Notes under the pieces: model-generated
Told to the model about the DNA's origin: nothing
The model's input: only the letters and a program-made list of their open reading frames with translations
Databases searched by the model: none
Assembly (NCBI RefSeq): GCF_937616625.2
Contig: NC_065575.1
Coordinates: forward strand, 19,670,001 to 19,734,000
Origin: Mercurialis annua
Taxonomy: Eukaryota; Streptophyta; Magnoliopsida; Malpighiales; Euphorbiaceae
Length of the DNA: 64,000 nt
Direction of reading: 5' to 3'
Position numbers and translations under genes: made by a program
In this document: piece after piece, positions 34,001-47,300 of the stretch
Layout of the letters: each line of letters starts with the position of its first letter
How positions within the stretch are numbered: the first letter of the stretch is position 1

Positions 34001-34978
34001 TTTGTAAACATTTGGCATAAATCGCTAAAAAGGGGAAACGTTTGGATTTGTTTCGTAACGTTTTAAACGTTTAGTTTTGTTTCGTAACGTTTGTAAACGT
34101 TTGGCTTAAATCACTAAAAAGGTGAAATATTTGTATTTGTTTCGTAACGTGTGTAAACGTTTGACTTAAATCGCTAAAAATGTGAAACGTTTGGATTTTT
34201 TTCGTAACATTTTAAACGTTTGGATTTGTTTCGTAACGTTTGTAAACGTTTGGCTTAAAACGCTTAAATGGGGAAAAGTTTGGATTCGATTTGTAACGTT
34301 TGTAAATGATTGGCTTAAATCGCCAAAAAGGTGAAACGTTTCGATTTGTTTCGCAACCTTTGTAAACGTTTGGCTTAAATTTCTAAAAAGGTAAAACGTT
34401 TGGATTTGTTTCGTAACGTTTGGATTTGTTTCGTAACGTCTGGCTTCAATCGCTAAAAAAGTGAAACGTTTGTATTTGTTTCGTAACGTTTGTAAACGTT
34501 TGGCTTAAATCGCTAAAAACGTGAAACATTGGATTTGATTCTTAACGGTTTAAACGTTCGGCTTAAATCGCTAAAATGGGGAAACGTTTGGATTTGTTTC
34601 GTAACGTTTGTAAATGTTTGGCTTAAATCGCTAAAAAGGTGAAACATTTGTATTTGTTTCGTAACGTTTGTAAATGTTTGGCTTAAATAACTAAAAAGGG
34701 AAAACGTTTGGTTTTGTTTCATAACGTTTGTAAACATTTGGCTTAAATCGCTAAAAATGTGAAACGTTTGGCTTTGTTTCGTAACGTTTATAAACGTTTA
34801 GCTTTAATCGCTAAAAAGGTGAAACTATTGGATTTGTTTCGTAGCGTTTGTAAACGTTTGGCTTAAATCGCTAAAAATGTGAAACATTTGTAAACGTTTC
34901 GCTTAAATCGCTAAAAAGGTGAAACATTTGGTTTTGTTTCGAAACGTTTTGTAAAGGTTTGACTGAAATCGCTAAAAA

Positions 34979-35046
34979 CCAAACGTTTAAAACGTTACGA
35001 AACTAATCCAAACGTTTGTTTTTTTTCGTAATGTTTGTAAACGTTT
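34979..35046. other. Cluster of three Sat60 orientation switches
   Basis: Orientation changes from forward to reverse at about 34979-34988, back to forward at 35010-35017, and to reverse again at 35039-35046. Each change lies on a copy of AAACGTTT (34981-34988, 35010-35017, 35039-35046). Between them are about 20-base pieces of reverse and forward monomer. From here to the window end the array is mostly reverse. Confidence 0.85.
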
Positions 35047-37812
35047 CTCCTTTTTATCGATTTAAGCCAAACGTTTACAAACATTACGAAAGAAAACTTA
35101 ATGTTTCCCCTTTTTAGCGAATAAAGCCAAACGTTTATAAATATTACGAAACAAATCCAAATATTTCACCTTTTTAGCGATTTAAGCCAAACGTTTACAA
35201 ACGTTACGAAACAAATCCAAACATTTCACCTTTTTAGCTATTTAACCCAAAAGTTTACAAACGTTACGAAACAAATCCAAACATTTTACCTTTTTAGCGA
35301 TTTAAGACAAACGTTTACAAATGTTTCGAAAGAAATCGAAACGTTTCTCCTTTTTAGCAATTTAAGCCAAACGTTTACAAACGTTACAAAACAAAACCAA
35401 ATGTTTTTTAAGCCAAATTTTTATAAACGTTACGAAACAAATCCAAACCTTTTTAACGATTTAAGCCAAACGTTTACACAGGTTATGAAATAAAAACAAA
35501 CGTTTCACATTTTTTTCAATTTTAGCCAAATGTTTAAAAACGTTACGAAACAAATCCAAACGTTTCACCTTTTTTGCGATTTAAGCCAAAAGTTTAAAAA
35601 TGTTACGAAACAAATCCAAAATTTCACATTTTTAGCGATTTAAGCCAAACTATTACAAACGTTACGAAACAAATCCAAGCGTTTCACCTTTTTTGTGATT
35701 TAAGCAAAACGTTTACAAACGTTACGAAACAAATCCAAACGTTTCAAGTTTTTAGCGATTTAAGCCAAACGTTTACAAACGCTCCGATACAAATCCAAAC
35801 ATTTCCCTTTTTAAGCGATTTAAGCCAAACGTTTACAAACATTACGAAACAAATCCCAACGTTTTGCCTTTTTAGCGATTTAAGCCAAACGTTACGAAAC
35901 AAAACCAAACGTTTCTCCTATTTAGCGATTTAAACCAAACGTTTACAAACGCTACGAAACAAATCCAAACGTTTCACCTTTTTTAGCGATTTAAGCCAAA
36001 CGTTTACAGTCGTTACGAACAAAATCCTAGCGTTTCACCTTTTTAGCATTTTAAGCCAAACGTTACGAAACAAATCCAAACGTTTCACCATTTTAGCGAT
36101 ATAAGCCAAACGTTTACAAACATTATGAAAGAAATCCAAGTGTTTCCCCATTTTAGCGATTTAAACCAAGAGTTTCACCTTTTTAGCAATATAAGCCAAA
36201 CGTTTACAAACATTACGTAACAAATCCAAGTGTTTCACCTTTTTAGTAATTTAAGTCAAACGTTTACAAACGTTATGAAACAAATCCAAACGTTTCCCCA
36301 TTTTTAGCAATTTAAGACAAACGTTTACTAAGGTTAGGAAACAAAAACAAACATTTTCCCTTTTTTGCAATTTAAGCCAAACGTTTACAAACATTACGAA
36401 ACAAATCCAAAGGTTTCAACTTTTTAGCGATTTAAGTCAAACGTTTACAAACGTTACGAAACAAATCCAAGCGTTTCACCTTTTTAGCAATTTAAAACAA
36501 ACGTTTAAAAACTTTACGAAACATATCCAAACGTTTCACCTTTTTAGCGATTTAAGCAAAAAGTTTAAAAACGTTCCGAAACAAATCCAAACGTTTCACC
36601 TCTTTAGCGATTTAAGCCAAACGTTTACTAACGTTAAGAAATAAATCCAAGCGTTTCACCTTTTTAGCGATTTAAGCCAAACATTTAAAAACGTTACGAA
36701 ACATATCCAAACGTTTCACCTTTTTAGCGATTTAAGCAAAACTTTTAAAAACGTTACGAAACAAATCCAAATGTTTCACCTTTTTAGCAATTTAATCCAA
36801 ACGTTTATAAACGTTACGAAACAAATTCAAACGTTTCACCTTTTAGCGATTTTAGCCAAACGTTTACAAACATTACGGAAAAAAATCTAAACGTTTCCCC
36901 ATTTTAGAGATTTAAGCCAAACGTTTACAAACGTTACGAAACAAATCCAAACATTTCACCTTTTTAGCGATTTAAGCCAAACGTTTGCAAACGTTACGAA
37001 ACTAATCAAAACGTTTCTCCTTTTTAGCGATTTAAGCCAAACGTTTACAAATGTTACGAAATAAATCCAAACGTTTCCCCTTTTTAGGGATATAAGCCAA
37101 ACCTTTACAAACCTTACGAAACAAAACCAAACGTTTCCCCTTTTTAGCGAATTAAGCCAAAAGTTTGCAAACGTTTTGAAACAAATCCAAACATTTCACC
37201 TTTATAGCGATTTAAGCCAAACGTTTATAAATGTTACAAAACAAATCCAAACATTTCACCTTTTTAGCGATTTAAGCCAAAAGTTTACAAACGTTACGAA
37301 ACAAATCCAAACATTTTACCTTTTTAGCGATGTATGCCAAACGTTTACAAAAGTTACGAAACAAATCAGAACGTTTCACCTTTTTAGCGATATAAGCCAA
37401 ACGTTTACAAACGTTACTAAAAAAATCCAAACGTTTCACCTTTTTAGCGATTTAAGTCAAACGTTTACAATCGTTACGAAACAAATCCAAAAGTTTAACC
37501 TTTTTAGCGTTTTAAGCCAAACGTTTACAAACGTTACTAAACAAATCCAAACATTTCACCATTTCAGCGATATAAGCAAATCATTTACAAACATTATGAA
37601 ACAAGTCCAAGTGTTTCCCTGTTTTAGCAATTTAAACCAAACGATACGAAACAAATCTAAGCGTTTTACCTTTTTAGCAATATAGGCCAAACGTTTAAAA
37701 ACATTACGTAACAAATCTAAGTGTTTCACCTTTTTAGCAATTTAAGTCAAACGTTTACAAACGTTATGAATCAAATCCAAACGTTTCCCCATTTTAGCGA
37801 TTTAAGCCAAAC

Positions 37813-37948
37813 ATTTCGATTTTTCATAACGTTTTAAACGTTTGATTTTGTTTCCTAACTTTTGTAAACGTTGGATTAAATTGCTAAAAAGGTGAAATGT
37901 TTGGATTTAATTTGTTTTGTCGGGTTTATAAACGTTTGGCTTAAACCG
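37813..37948 (+). repeat. Sat60 inverted island 1
   Basis: About 136 bp (roughly two monomers) in forward orientation within the reverse arm. The left edge lies on AAACATTT (37809-37816), a CG to CA form of the palindrome. The right edge is at TTAAACCGCC. This copy has GTCGGGTTTATAAACG where others have CGTAAGG. Confidence 0.85.
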
Positions 37949-40327
37949 CCTTTTTTGCAATTTAAGACAAACGTTTACAAACGTTACGAATCAAATCCAA
38001 ACATTTCACCTTTTTAGCGATTTAAGCCAAATGTTTACAAACGTTACGAAAAAAATCCAAGTGTTTCACCTTTTTAGAAATTTAAGCTACATGTTTACAA
38101 ACGTTACGAAACAAATCCAAACATTTCACCTTTTTAGTGATTTAAGCTAAACGTTTACAAGCGTTACGAAACAAATACAAACGTTTCAACTTTTTAGCAA
38201 TTTAAGTTAAACTTTTACAAACTTTACGAAACAAAACTAAACGTTTCACCTTCTTAGCGATATAAGCCAAACGTTTACAAACGTTACGAAACATATCCAA
38301 ACGTTTCACCTTTTTAGCAATTTAAGCCAAACGTTTACAAACATTACGAAACAAATCCAAATGTTTCTCCTTTTTAGCGATTTAAGCCAAACGTATACAA
38401 AATTTACGAAACAAATCCAAATGTTTCACCTTTTTAGTGATTTAAGCCAAACGTTTTCAAACGTTACGAAACAAATCCAAAAGTTTCACCTCCTTAGCAA
38501 TTTAAGCCAAACGTTTACAAACGCTACGAAACAAATTCAAACGTTTCCCCTTTTTAGCGGTTTAAGCCAAACGTTTACAAACGCTACGAAACAAATCCAA
38601 ATGTTTCACCTTTTTAGCGATTTAAGGAAAACGTTTACAAACCTTACGAAACAAAACCAAAAGTTTCACCTTTTTGGCGATTTAAGCCAAACGTTTACAA
38701 ACGTTACGAAACAAACCTAAACATTTCAATTTTTTAGCGATTTAAGCCAAAAGTTAACAATTATTACGAAAGAAACCCAAAGGTTTACAAACATTACGAA
38801 ATAAATCCAAACGTTTAACCTTTTTAGCGATATAAGCAAAACGTTTCGCCTTTTCAGCGATTTAAGCCAAACGTTTACAAACGTTACGAAACTAAACCAA
38901 ACGTCTCCCCATTTTAGAGATTTAAGCCAAACGTTTACAAATGTTACTAAACAAATCCAAACATTTCCCCTTTTTAGCGATTTAAGCCAAAAGTTTACAA
39001 ACGTTACGAAACAAATCCAAACATTTTACCTTTTTAGCGATTTAAGCCAAAATTTTACAAATGTTTCGAAACAAATCGAAACGTTTCTCCTTTTTAGCAA
39101 TTTAAGCCAAACCTTTACAAACGTTACAAAACAAAACCAAACATTTCACCTTTGTAGCGATTTAAGCCAAACGTTTACAAACGTTACGAAACAAAACCAA
39201 ACGTTTCCCCATTTTAGCTATTTAAGCCAAATTTTTATAACCTTTTTAGCGATTTAAGCCAAACGTTTAGAAAGGTTATGAAATAAAAACAAACGTTTCA
39301 CATTTTTTTCAATTTAATCCAAATGTTTAAAAACGTTACGAAACAAAGCCAAACGTGTCCCTGTTATAGCGATGTAACGAAATTATTTATAAACGTTACG
39401 AAACAAATCCAAACGTTGTTAGCGATTTAAGCCAAACGTTTACAAAGTTTATGAAATATAAACAAACGTTTCCCCTTTTTTTCAATTTAAGCCAAATGTT
39501 AACAAACGTTTCGAAACAAATCCAACGGTTTCACCTTTTTAGCGATTTTAGCCAAACGTATACAAACGTTACAAACAAATCCAAGCGTTTCACCTTTTTT
39601 GCGATTTAAGACAAACGTTTAAAAACGTTACGAAACATATCCAAACGTTTCACCTTTTTAGCTATTTAAGCCAAACGTTTACAAAAGTTACGAAACAAAT
39701 CCAAATGTTTCATCTTTTTAGCGATTTAAGCAAAACGTTTACAAACACTACAAAACAAATCCAAACGTTTCCCCTTTTAAGCGATTTAAGCCAAACGTTT
39801 ACAAACGTTACGAAACAAATCCAAATGTTTTGCCTTTTTAGCGATTTAAGCAAAACGTTTACAAACGTTACGAAATAAAACCAAACGTTTCCCCTTTTTA
39901 GTGATTTAAGCCAAACGTTTACAAACGTTACTAAACAAATCCAAATGTTTCACCTTTTTAGCGATTTAAGCCAAACGTTTACAATCGTTACGAAACAAAT
40001 TCAAGAGTTTAACCTTTTTAGCGTTTTAAGCCAAACGTTTACAAACGTTACGAAACAAATCCAAACATTTCACCATTTCAGCGATATAAGCAAAACATTT
40101 ACAAATATTATTAAACAAATCCAAGTGTTTCCCTATTTTAGCGATTTAAACCAAACGTTACAAAACAAATTCAAGCGTTTCACCTTCTTAGAAATATAAG
40201 CCAAACGTTTACAAACATTACGTAACAAATCTAAGTGTTTCACCTATTTAGCAATTTAATTCAAACGTTTACAAACGTTATGAAACAAATCCAAACGTTT
40301 CCCCATTTTAGCGATTTAAGCCAAACG

Positions 40328-40461
40328 TTTCGATTTTTCATAACGTTTTAAACGTTTGGTTTTGTTTCCTAACTTTTGTAAACGTTGGATTAAATTGCTA
40401 AAAAGGTGAAATGTTTGGAATTAATTTGTTTCGTAAGGTTTATAAACGTTTGGCTTAAACC
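40328..40461 (+). repeat. Sat60 inverted island 2
   Basis: Forward-oriented island with its left edge on AAACGTTT (40323-40330) and its right edge at TTAAACCACC. It lies 2515 bp after island 1. Confidence 0.87.
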
Positions 40462-41545
40462 ACCTTTTTTGCAATTTAAGACAAACTTTAACAAACGTTA
40501 CGAAACAAATCCAAACATTTCACCTTTTTAGCGATTTAAGCCAAATGTTTACAAACGTTACGAAAGAAATCCAAGTGTTTCACCTTTTTAGCAATTTAAG
40601 CTACACGTTTACAAACGTTACGAAACAAATCCAAACATTTCACCTTTTTAGTGATTTAAGCTAAACGTTTACAAGCGTTACGAAACAAATCCAAACGTTT
40701 CAACTTTTTAGCAATTTAAGCCAAACTTTTACAAACGTTACGAAACAAAACTAAACGTTTCACCTTCTTAGCGATAAGCCAAACGTTTACAAACGTTACG
40801 AAACATATCCAAATGTTTCACCTTTTTAGCAATTTAAGCCAAACGTTTATAAACATTACGAAACAAATCCAAATGTTTCACCTTTTTAGCGATTTAAGCC
40901 AAACGTATACAAAATTTACGAAACACATCCAAATGTTTCACCTTTTTAGCGATTTAAGCCAAACGTTTTCAAACCTTAAGAAACAAATCCAAACATTTCC
41001 CCTCCTCAGCAATTTAAGCCAAACGTTTACAAACGTTACGAAACAAATTCAAACGTTTCACCTTTTTAGCGATTTAAGCCAAACGTTTACAAACGTTACG
41101 AAACAAATCCAAACGTTTCACCTTTTTAGAGATTTAAGCCAAACGTTTACAAACGTTACTAAACAAATCCAAATGTTTCACCTTTTTAGCGATTTAAGCC
41201 AAACGTTTACAATCGTTACGAAACAAATTCAAGAGTTTAACCTTTTTAGCGTTTTAAGCCAAACGTTTACAAACGTTACGAAACAAATCCAAACATTTCA
41301 CCATTTCAGCGATATAAGCAAAACATTTACAAATATTATTAAACAAATCCAAGTGTTTCCCTGTTTTAGCGATTTAAACCAAACGTTACGAAACAAATTC
41401 AAGCGTTTCACCTTCTTAGCAATATAAGCCAAACGTTTACAAACATTACGTAACAAATCTAAGTGTTTCACCTATTTATCAATTTAAGTCAAACGTTATG
41501 AAACAAATCCAAACGTTTCCCCATTTTAGCGATTTAAGCCAAACG

Positions 41546-41681
41546 TTTCGATTTTTCATAACGTTTTAAACGTTTGGTTTTGTTTTCTAACTTTTGTAAA
41601 CGTTGGATTAAATTGCTAAAAAGGTGAAATGTTTGGAATTAATTTGTTTCGTAAGGTTTATAAACGTTTGGCTTAAACCAC
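41546..41681 (+). repeat. Sat60 inverted island 3
   Basis: Left edge on AAACGTTT (41541-41548). It lies 1218 bp after island 2, because the unit between them lost about 1.3-1.4 kb. Confidence 0.87.
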
Positions 41682-44168
41682 CTTTTTTGCAATTTAAGAC
41701 AAACTTTAACAAACGTTACGAAACAAATCCAAACATTTCACCTTTTTAGCGATTTAAGCCAAATGTTTACAAACGTTACGAAAGAAATCCAAGTGTTTCA
41801 CCTTTTTAGCAATTTAAGCTACACGTTTACAAACGTTACGAAACAAATCCAAACATTTCACCTTTTTAGTGATTTAAGCTAAACGTTTACAAGCGTTACG
41901 AAACAAATCCAAACGTTTCAACTTTTTAGCAATTTAAGCCAAACTTTTACAAACGTTACGAAACAAAACTAAACGTTTCACCTTCTTAGAGATATAAGCC
42001 AAACGTTTACAAACGTTACGAAACATATCCAAATGTTTCACCTTTTTAGCAATTTAAGCCAAACGTTTACAAACATTACGAAACAAATCCAAATGTTTCA
42101 CCTTTTTAGCAATTTAAGCCAAACGTATACAAAATTTACGAAACACATCCAAATGTTTCACCTTTTTAGCAATTTAAGCCAAACGTTTTCAAACGTTAAG
42201 AAACAAATACAAACGTTTCACCTCCTCAGCAATTTAAGCAAACGTTTACAAACGTTACGAAACAAATTCAAAACGTTTCACCTTTTTAGCGATTTAAGCC
42301 AAACGTTTACAAACGTTACGAAACAAATCGAAACGTTTCTCCTTTTTAGCAATTTAAGCCAAACCTTTACAAACGTTACAAAACAAAACCAAACATTTCA
42401 CCTTTGTAGCGATTTAAGCCAAACGTTTACAAACGTTACGAAACAAAACCAAACGTTTCCCCATTTTAGCTATTTAAGCCAAATTTTTATAATCTTTTTA
42501 GCGATTTAAGCCAAACGTTTAGAAAGGTTATGAAATAAAAACAAACGTTTCACATTTTTTTCAATTTAAGCCAAATGTTTAAAAACGTTACGAAACAAAG
42601 CCAAACGTGTCCCTGTTTTAGCGATGTAAGCAAATTATTTATAAACGTTACGAAACAAATCCAAACGTTGTTAGCGATTTAAGCCAAACGTTTACAAAGT
42701 TTATGAAATATAAACAAACGTTTCCTCTTTTTTTCAATTTAAGCCAAATGTTAACAAACGTTTCGAAACAAATCCAAAGGTTTCACCTTCTTAGCGATTT
42801 TAGCCAAACGTATACAAACGTTACAAACAAATCCAAGCGTTTCACCTTTTTTGCGATTTAAGACAAACGTTTAAAAACGTTACGAAACATATCCAAACGT
42901 TTCACCTTTTTAGCTATTTAAGCCAAACGTTTACAAAAGTTACGAAACAAATCCAAATGTTTCATCTTTTTAGCGATTTAAGCAAAACGTTTACAAACAC
43001 TACAAAACAAATCCAAACGTTTCCCCTTTTAAGCGATTTAAGCCAAACGTTTACAAACGTTACGAAACAAATCCAAATGTTTTGCCTTTTTAGCGATTTA
43101 AGCAAAACGTTTACAAACGTTACGAAATAAAACCAAACGTTTCCCCTTTTTAGCGATTTAAGCCAAACGTTTACAAACGTTACTAAACAAATCCAAATGT
43201 TTCACCTTTTTAGCGATTTAAGCCAAACTTTTACAATCGTTACGAAACAAATTCAAGAGTTTAACCTTTTTAGCGTTTAAGCCAAACGTTTACAAACGTT
43301 ACGAAACAAATCCAAACATTTCACCATTTCAGCGATATAAGCAAAACATTTACAAATATTACGAAACAAAACTAAACGTTTCCCCTTCTTAGCGATATAA
43401 GCCAAACGTTTACAAACGTTACGAAACATATCCAAATGTTTCACCTTTTTAGCAATTTAAGCCAAACGTTTATAAACATTACGAAACAAATCCAAATGTT
43501 TCACCTTTTTAGCGATTTAAGCCAAACGTATACAAAATTTACGAAACACATCCAAATGTTTCACCTTTTTAGCGATTTAAGCCAAACATTTTCAAACGTT
43601 AAGAAACAAATCCAAACGTTTCCCCTCCTCAGCAATTTAAGCCAAACGTTTACAAACGTTACGAAACAAATTCAAACGTTTCACCTTTTTAGCGATTTAA
43701 GCCAAACGTTTACAAACGTTACGAAACAAATCCAACCGTTTCACCTTTTTAGCGATTTAAGCCAAACGTTTACAAACGTTACTAAACAAATCCAAATGTT
43801 TCACCTTTTTAGCGATTTAAGCCAAACGTTTACAATCGTTACGAAACAAATTCAAGAGTTTAACCTTTTTAGCGTTTTAAGCCAAACGTTACGAAACAAA
43901 TCCAAACATTTCACCATTTCAGCGATATAAGCAAAACATTTACAAATATTATTAAACAAATCCAAGTGTTTCCCTTTTTTAGCGATTTAAACCAAACGTT
44001 ACGAAACAAATTCAAGCGTTTCACCTTCTTAGCAATATAAGCCAAACGTTTACAAACATTACGTAACAAATCTAAGTGTTTCACCTATTTAGCAATTTAA
44101 GTCAAACGTTTACAAACGTTATGAAACAAATCCAAACGTTTCTCCATTTTAGCGATTTAAGCCAAACG

Positions 44169-44302
44169 TTTCGATTTTTCATAACGTTTTAAACGTTTGG
44201 TTTTGTTTTCTAACTTTTGTAAACGTTGGATTAAATTGCTAAAAAGGTGAAATGTTTGGAATTAATTTGTTTCGTAAGGTTTATAAACGTTTGGCTTAAA
44301 CC
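44169..44302 (+). repeat. Sat60 inverted island 4
   Basis: Left edge on AAACGTTT (44164-44171). It lies 2623 bp after island 3 and is nearly identical to it. Confidence 0.87.
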
Positions 44303-47300
44303 ACCTTTTTTGCAATTTAAGACAAACTTTAACAAACGTTACGAAACAAATCCAAACATTTCACCTTTTTAGCGATTTAAGCCAAATGTTTACAAATGTT
44401 ACGAAAGAAATCCAAGTGTTTCACCTTTTTAGCAATTTAAGCTACACGTTTACAAACGTTACGAAACAAATCCAAACATTTCACCTTTTTAGTGATTTAA
44501 GCTAAACGTTTACAAGCGCTACGAAACAAATCCAAACGTTTCAACTTTTTAGCAATTTAAGCCAAACTTTTACAAACGTTACGAAACAAAACTAAACGTT
44601 TCACCTTCTTAGAGATATAAGCCAAACGTTTACAAACGTTACGAAACATATCCAAATGTTTCACCTTTTTAGCAATTTAAGCCAAACGTTTACAAACATT
44701 ACGAAACAAATCCAAATGTTTCACCTTTTTAGCAATTTAAGCCAAACGTATACAAAATTTACGAAACACATCCAAATGTTTCACCTTTTTAGCGATTTAA
44801 GCCAAACGTTTTCAAACGTTAAGAAAAAATTCCAAACGTTTCCCCTCCTCAGAAATTTAAGCCAAACGTTTACAAACGTTACGAAACAAATTCAAACGTT
44901 TCACCATTTTAGCGATTTAAGCCAAACGTTTACAAACGTTACGAAACAAATCCAAACGTTTCACCTTTTTAGCGATTTAAGCAAAACGTTTACAAACCTT
45001 ACGAAACAAAACCAAAAGTTTCACCTTTTTTGCGATTTAAGCCAAACGTTTACAAACGTTACGAAACAAACCTAAACATTTTATTTTTTTAGCGATTTTT
45101 AAGCCAAAAGTTTACAATTATTACGAAAGAAACCCAAAGGTTTACAAACATTACGAAATAAATCCAAACGATCAACCTTTTTAGCGATATAAGCAAAACG
45201 TTTCGCTTTTTCAGCGATTTAAGCCAAACATTTACAAACGTTACGAAAGTAATCCAAAAATCTCCCCATTTTAGAGATTTAAGCCAAACGTTTACAAATG
45301 TTACGAAACAAATCCAAACATTTAAACTTTTTAGCGATTTAAGCCAAAAGTTTACAAACATTACGAAACAAATCCAAACATTTTACCTTTTTAGCGATTT
45401 AAGCTAAAAGTTTACAAATGTTTCGAAACAAATCAAAACGTTTCTCCTTTTTAGCAATTTAAGCCAAACCTTTACAAACGTTACAAAAGAAAACCAAACG
45501 TTTCACCTTTGTAGCGATTTAAGCCAAACGTTTACAAACGTTACGAAACAAAACCAAACGTTTCCCCATTTTAACGATTTAAGCCAAATTTTTATAAACA
45601 TTACGAAACAAATCCAAAACTTTTTAGCGATTTAAGCCAAACGTTTACAAAGTTTATGAAATAAAAACAAACGTTTCACATTTTTTTCAATTTAAGCCAA
45701 ATGTTTAAAAACGTTACGAAACAAAACCAAACGTGTTCCCGTTTTAGCGATGTAAGCCGAATTTTTATAAACGTTACGAAACAAATCCAAACGTTTTTAG
45801 CGATTTAAGCCAAACGTTTACAAAGGTTATGAAATATAAACAAGCGTTTCACCTTTTTTAAAATTTAAGCCAAATGTTAACAAACATTTCGAAACAAATC
45901 CAAAGGTTTCACCTTTTTAGCGATTTAAGCCAAATGTTAACAAACGTTTCGAAACAAATCCAAAGGTTTCACCTTTTTAGCGATTTAAGGCAAACGTTTA
46001 CAAACATTACAAACAAATCCAAGCGTTTCACCTTTTTTGCGATTTAAGACAAACGTTTAAAAACGTTACGAAACATATCCAAACGTTTCACCTTTTTAGC
46101 GATTTAAGCAAAACATATACAAAATTTACGAAACAAATCCAAATGTTTCACCTTTTTAGCGATTTAAGCCAAACGTTTTCAAACGTTACGAAACAAATCC
46201 AAACGTTTACAAACATTACGAAACAAATCCAAATGTTTCACCTTTTTAGCGATTGAAGCCAAACATATACAAAATTTACGAAACAAATCCAAATGTTTCA
46301 CCTTTTTAGCGATTTAAGCCAAACGTTTTCAAACGTTACGAAACAAATCTAAACGTTTCACCTCCTTAGCAATTTAAGCCAAACGTTTACAAACGTTACG
46401 AAACAAATTCAAACGTTTCACCTTTTTAACGATTTAAGGCAAACGTTTACAAACGTTACGAAACAAATCCTAACGTTTCACCTTTTTAGTGATTTAAGCA
46501 AAACGTTTACAAACCTTACGAAACAAAACCAAAAGTTTCACCTTTTTTGCGATTTAAGCCAAACGTTTACAAACGTTACGAAACAAACCTAAACATTTCA
46601 ATTTTTTAGCGATTTAAGCCAAAAGTTTACAATTATTACGAAAGAAACCCAAAGGTTTACAAACATTACGAAATAAATCCAAACGTTTAACCTTTTTAGC
46701 GAAATAAGAAAAACGTTTCGCCTTTTTAGCGATTTCAGCCAAACGTTTACAAACGTTACGAAAGTAATCCAAACGTCTCCCTATTTTACAGATTTAAGCC
46801 AAACGTTTACAAATGTTACGAAACAAATCCAAACATTTCAACTTTTTAGCGATTTAAGCCAAAAGTTAACAAACGTTACGAAACAAATCCAAACATTTTA
46901 CCTTTTTAGCGATTTAAGCCAAAAGTTTACAAATGTTTCGAAACAAATCGAAACGTTTCTCCTTTTTAGCAATTTAAGCCAAACCTTTACAAACGTTACA
47001 AAACAAAACCAAATGTTTCACCTTTGTAGCGATTTAAGCCAAACGTTTACAAACGTTACGAAACAAAACCAAACGTTTCCCCATTTTAACGATTTAAGCC
47101 AAATTTTTATAAACGTTACGAAACAAATCCAAAACTTTTTAGCGATTTAAGCCAAACGTTTACAAAGTTGATGAAATAAAAACAAACGTTTCACATTTTT
47201 TTCAATTTAAGCCAAATATTTAAAAACGTTACGAAACAAAACCAAACGTGTTCCCGTTTTAGCGATGTAAGCCAAATTTTTATAAACGTTACGAAACAAA

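Larger units (their letters stand above)
30458..34978 (+). repeat. Sat60 satellite array, forward arm
   Basis: About 4.5 kb of 60-bp monomers unrelated to Sat99. Landmarks per unit: GTTTGGCTTAAATCGCTAAA, AAGGTGAAACGTTTGGATTT, GTTTCGTAACGTTTGTAAAC. This arm is more diverged and has more partial monomers than the reverse arm. Partial long-period copies are visible with offsets of about 1072-1140 bp (30459 onward) and about 657-725 bp (32650 onward). Confidence 0.93.
37813..45130 (-). repeat. Sat60 ~2.5-2.6 kb higher-order family
   Basis: Phased on the inverted island, units run 37813-40327 (2515 bp), 40328-41545 (1218 bp, internal deletion), 41546-44168 (2623 bp), then a copy from 44169 that passes into the 1515-bp family by about 45.1 kb. 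Matching frames at 40813 and 43436, and at 42033 and 44656, are both 2623 bp apart. Part of the unit (about 38.4-39.9 kb) is clearly related to the 1515-bp unit: it has AACCCAAAGG at 38774 and the TTTCGAAACAAATCGAAACG run near 39064. The two families therefore share an ancestor. Confidence 0.8.
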
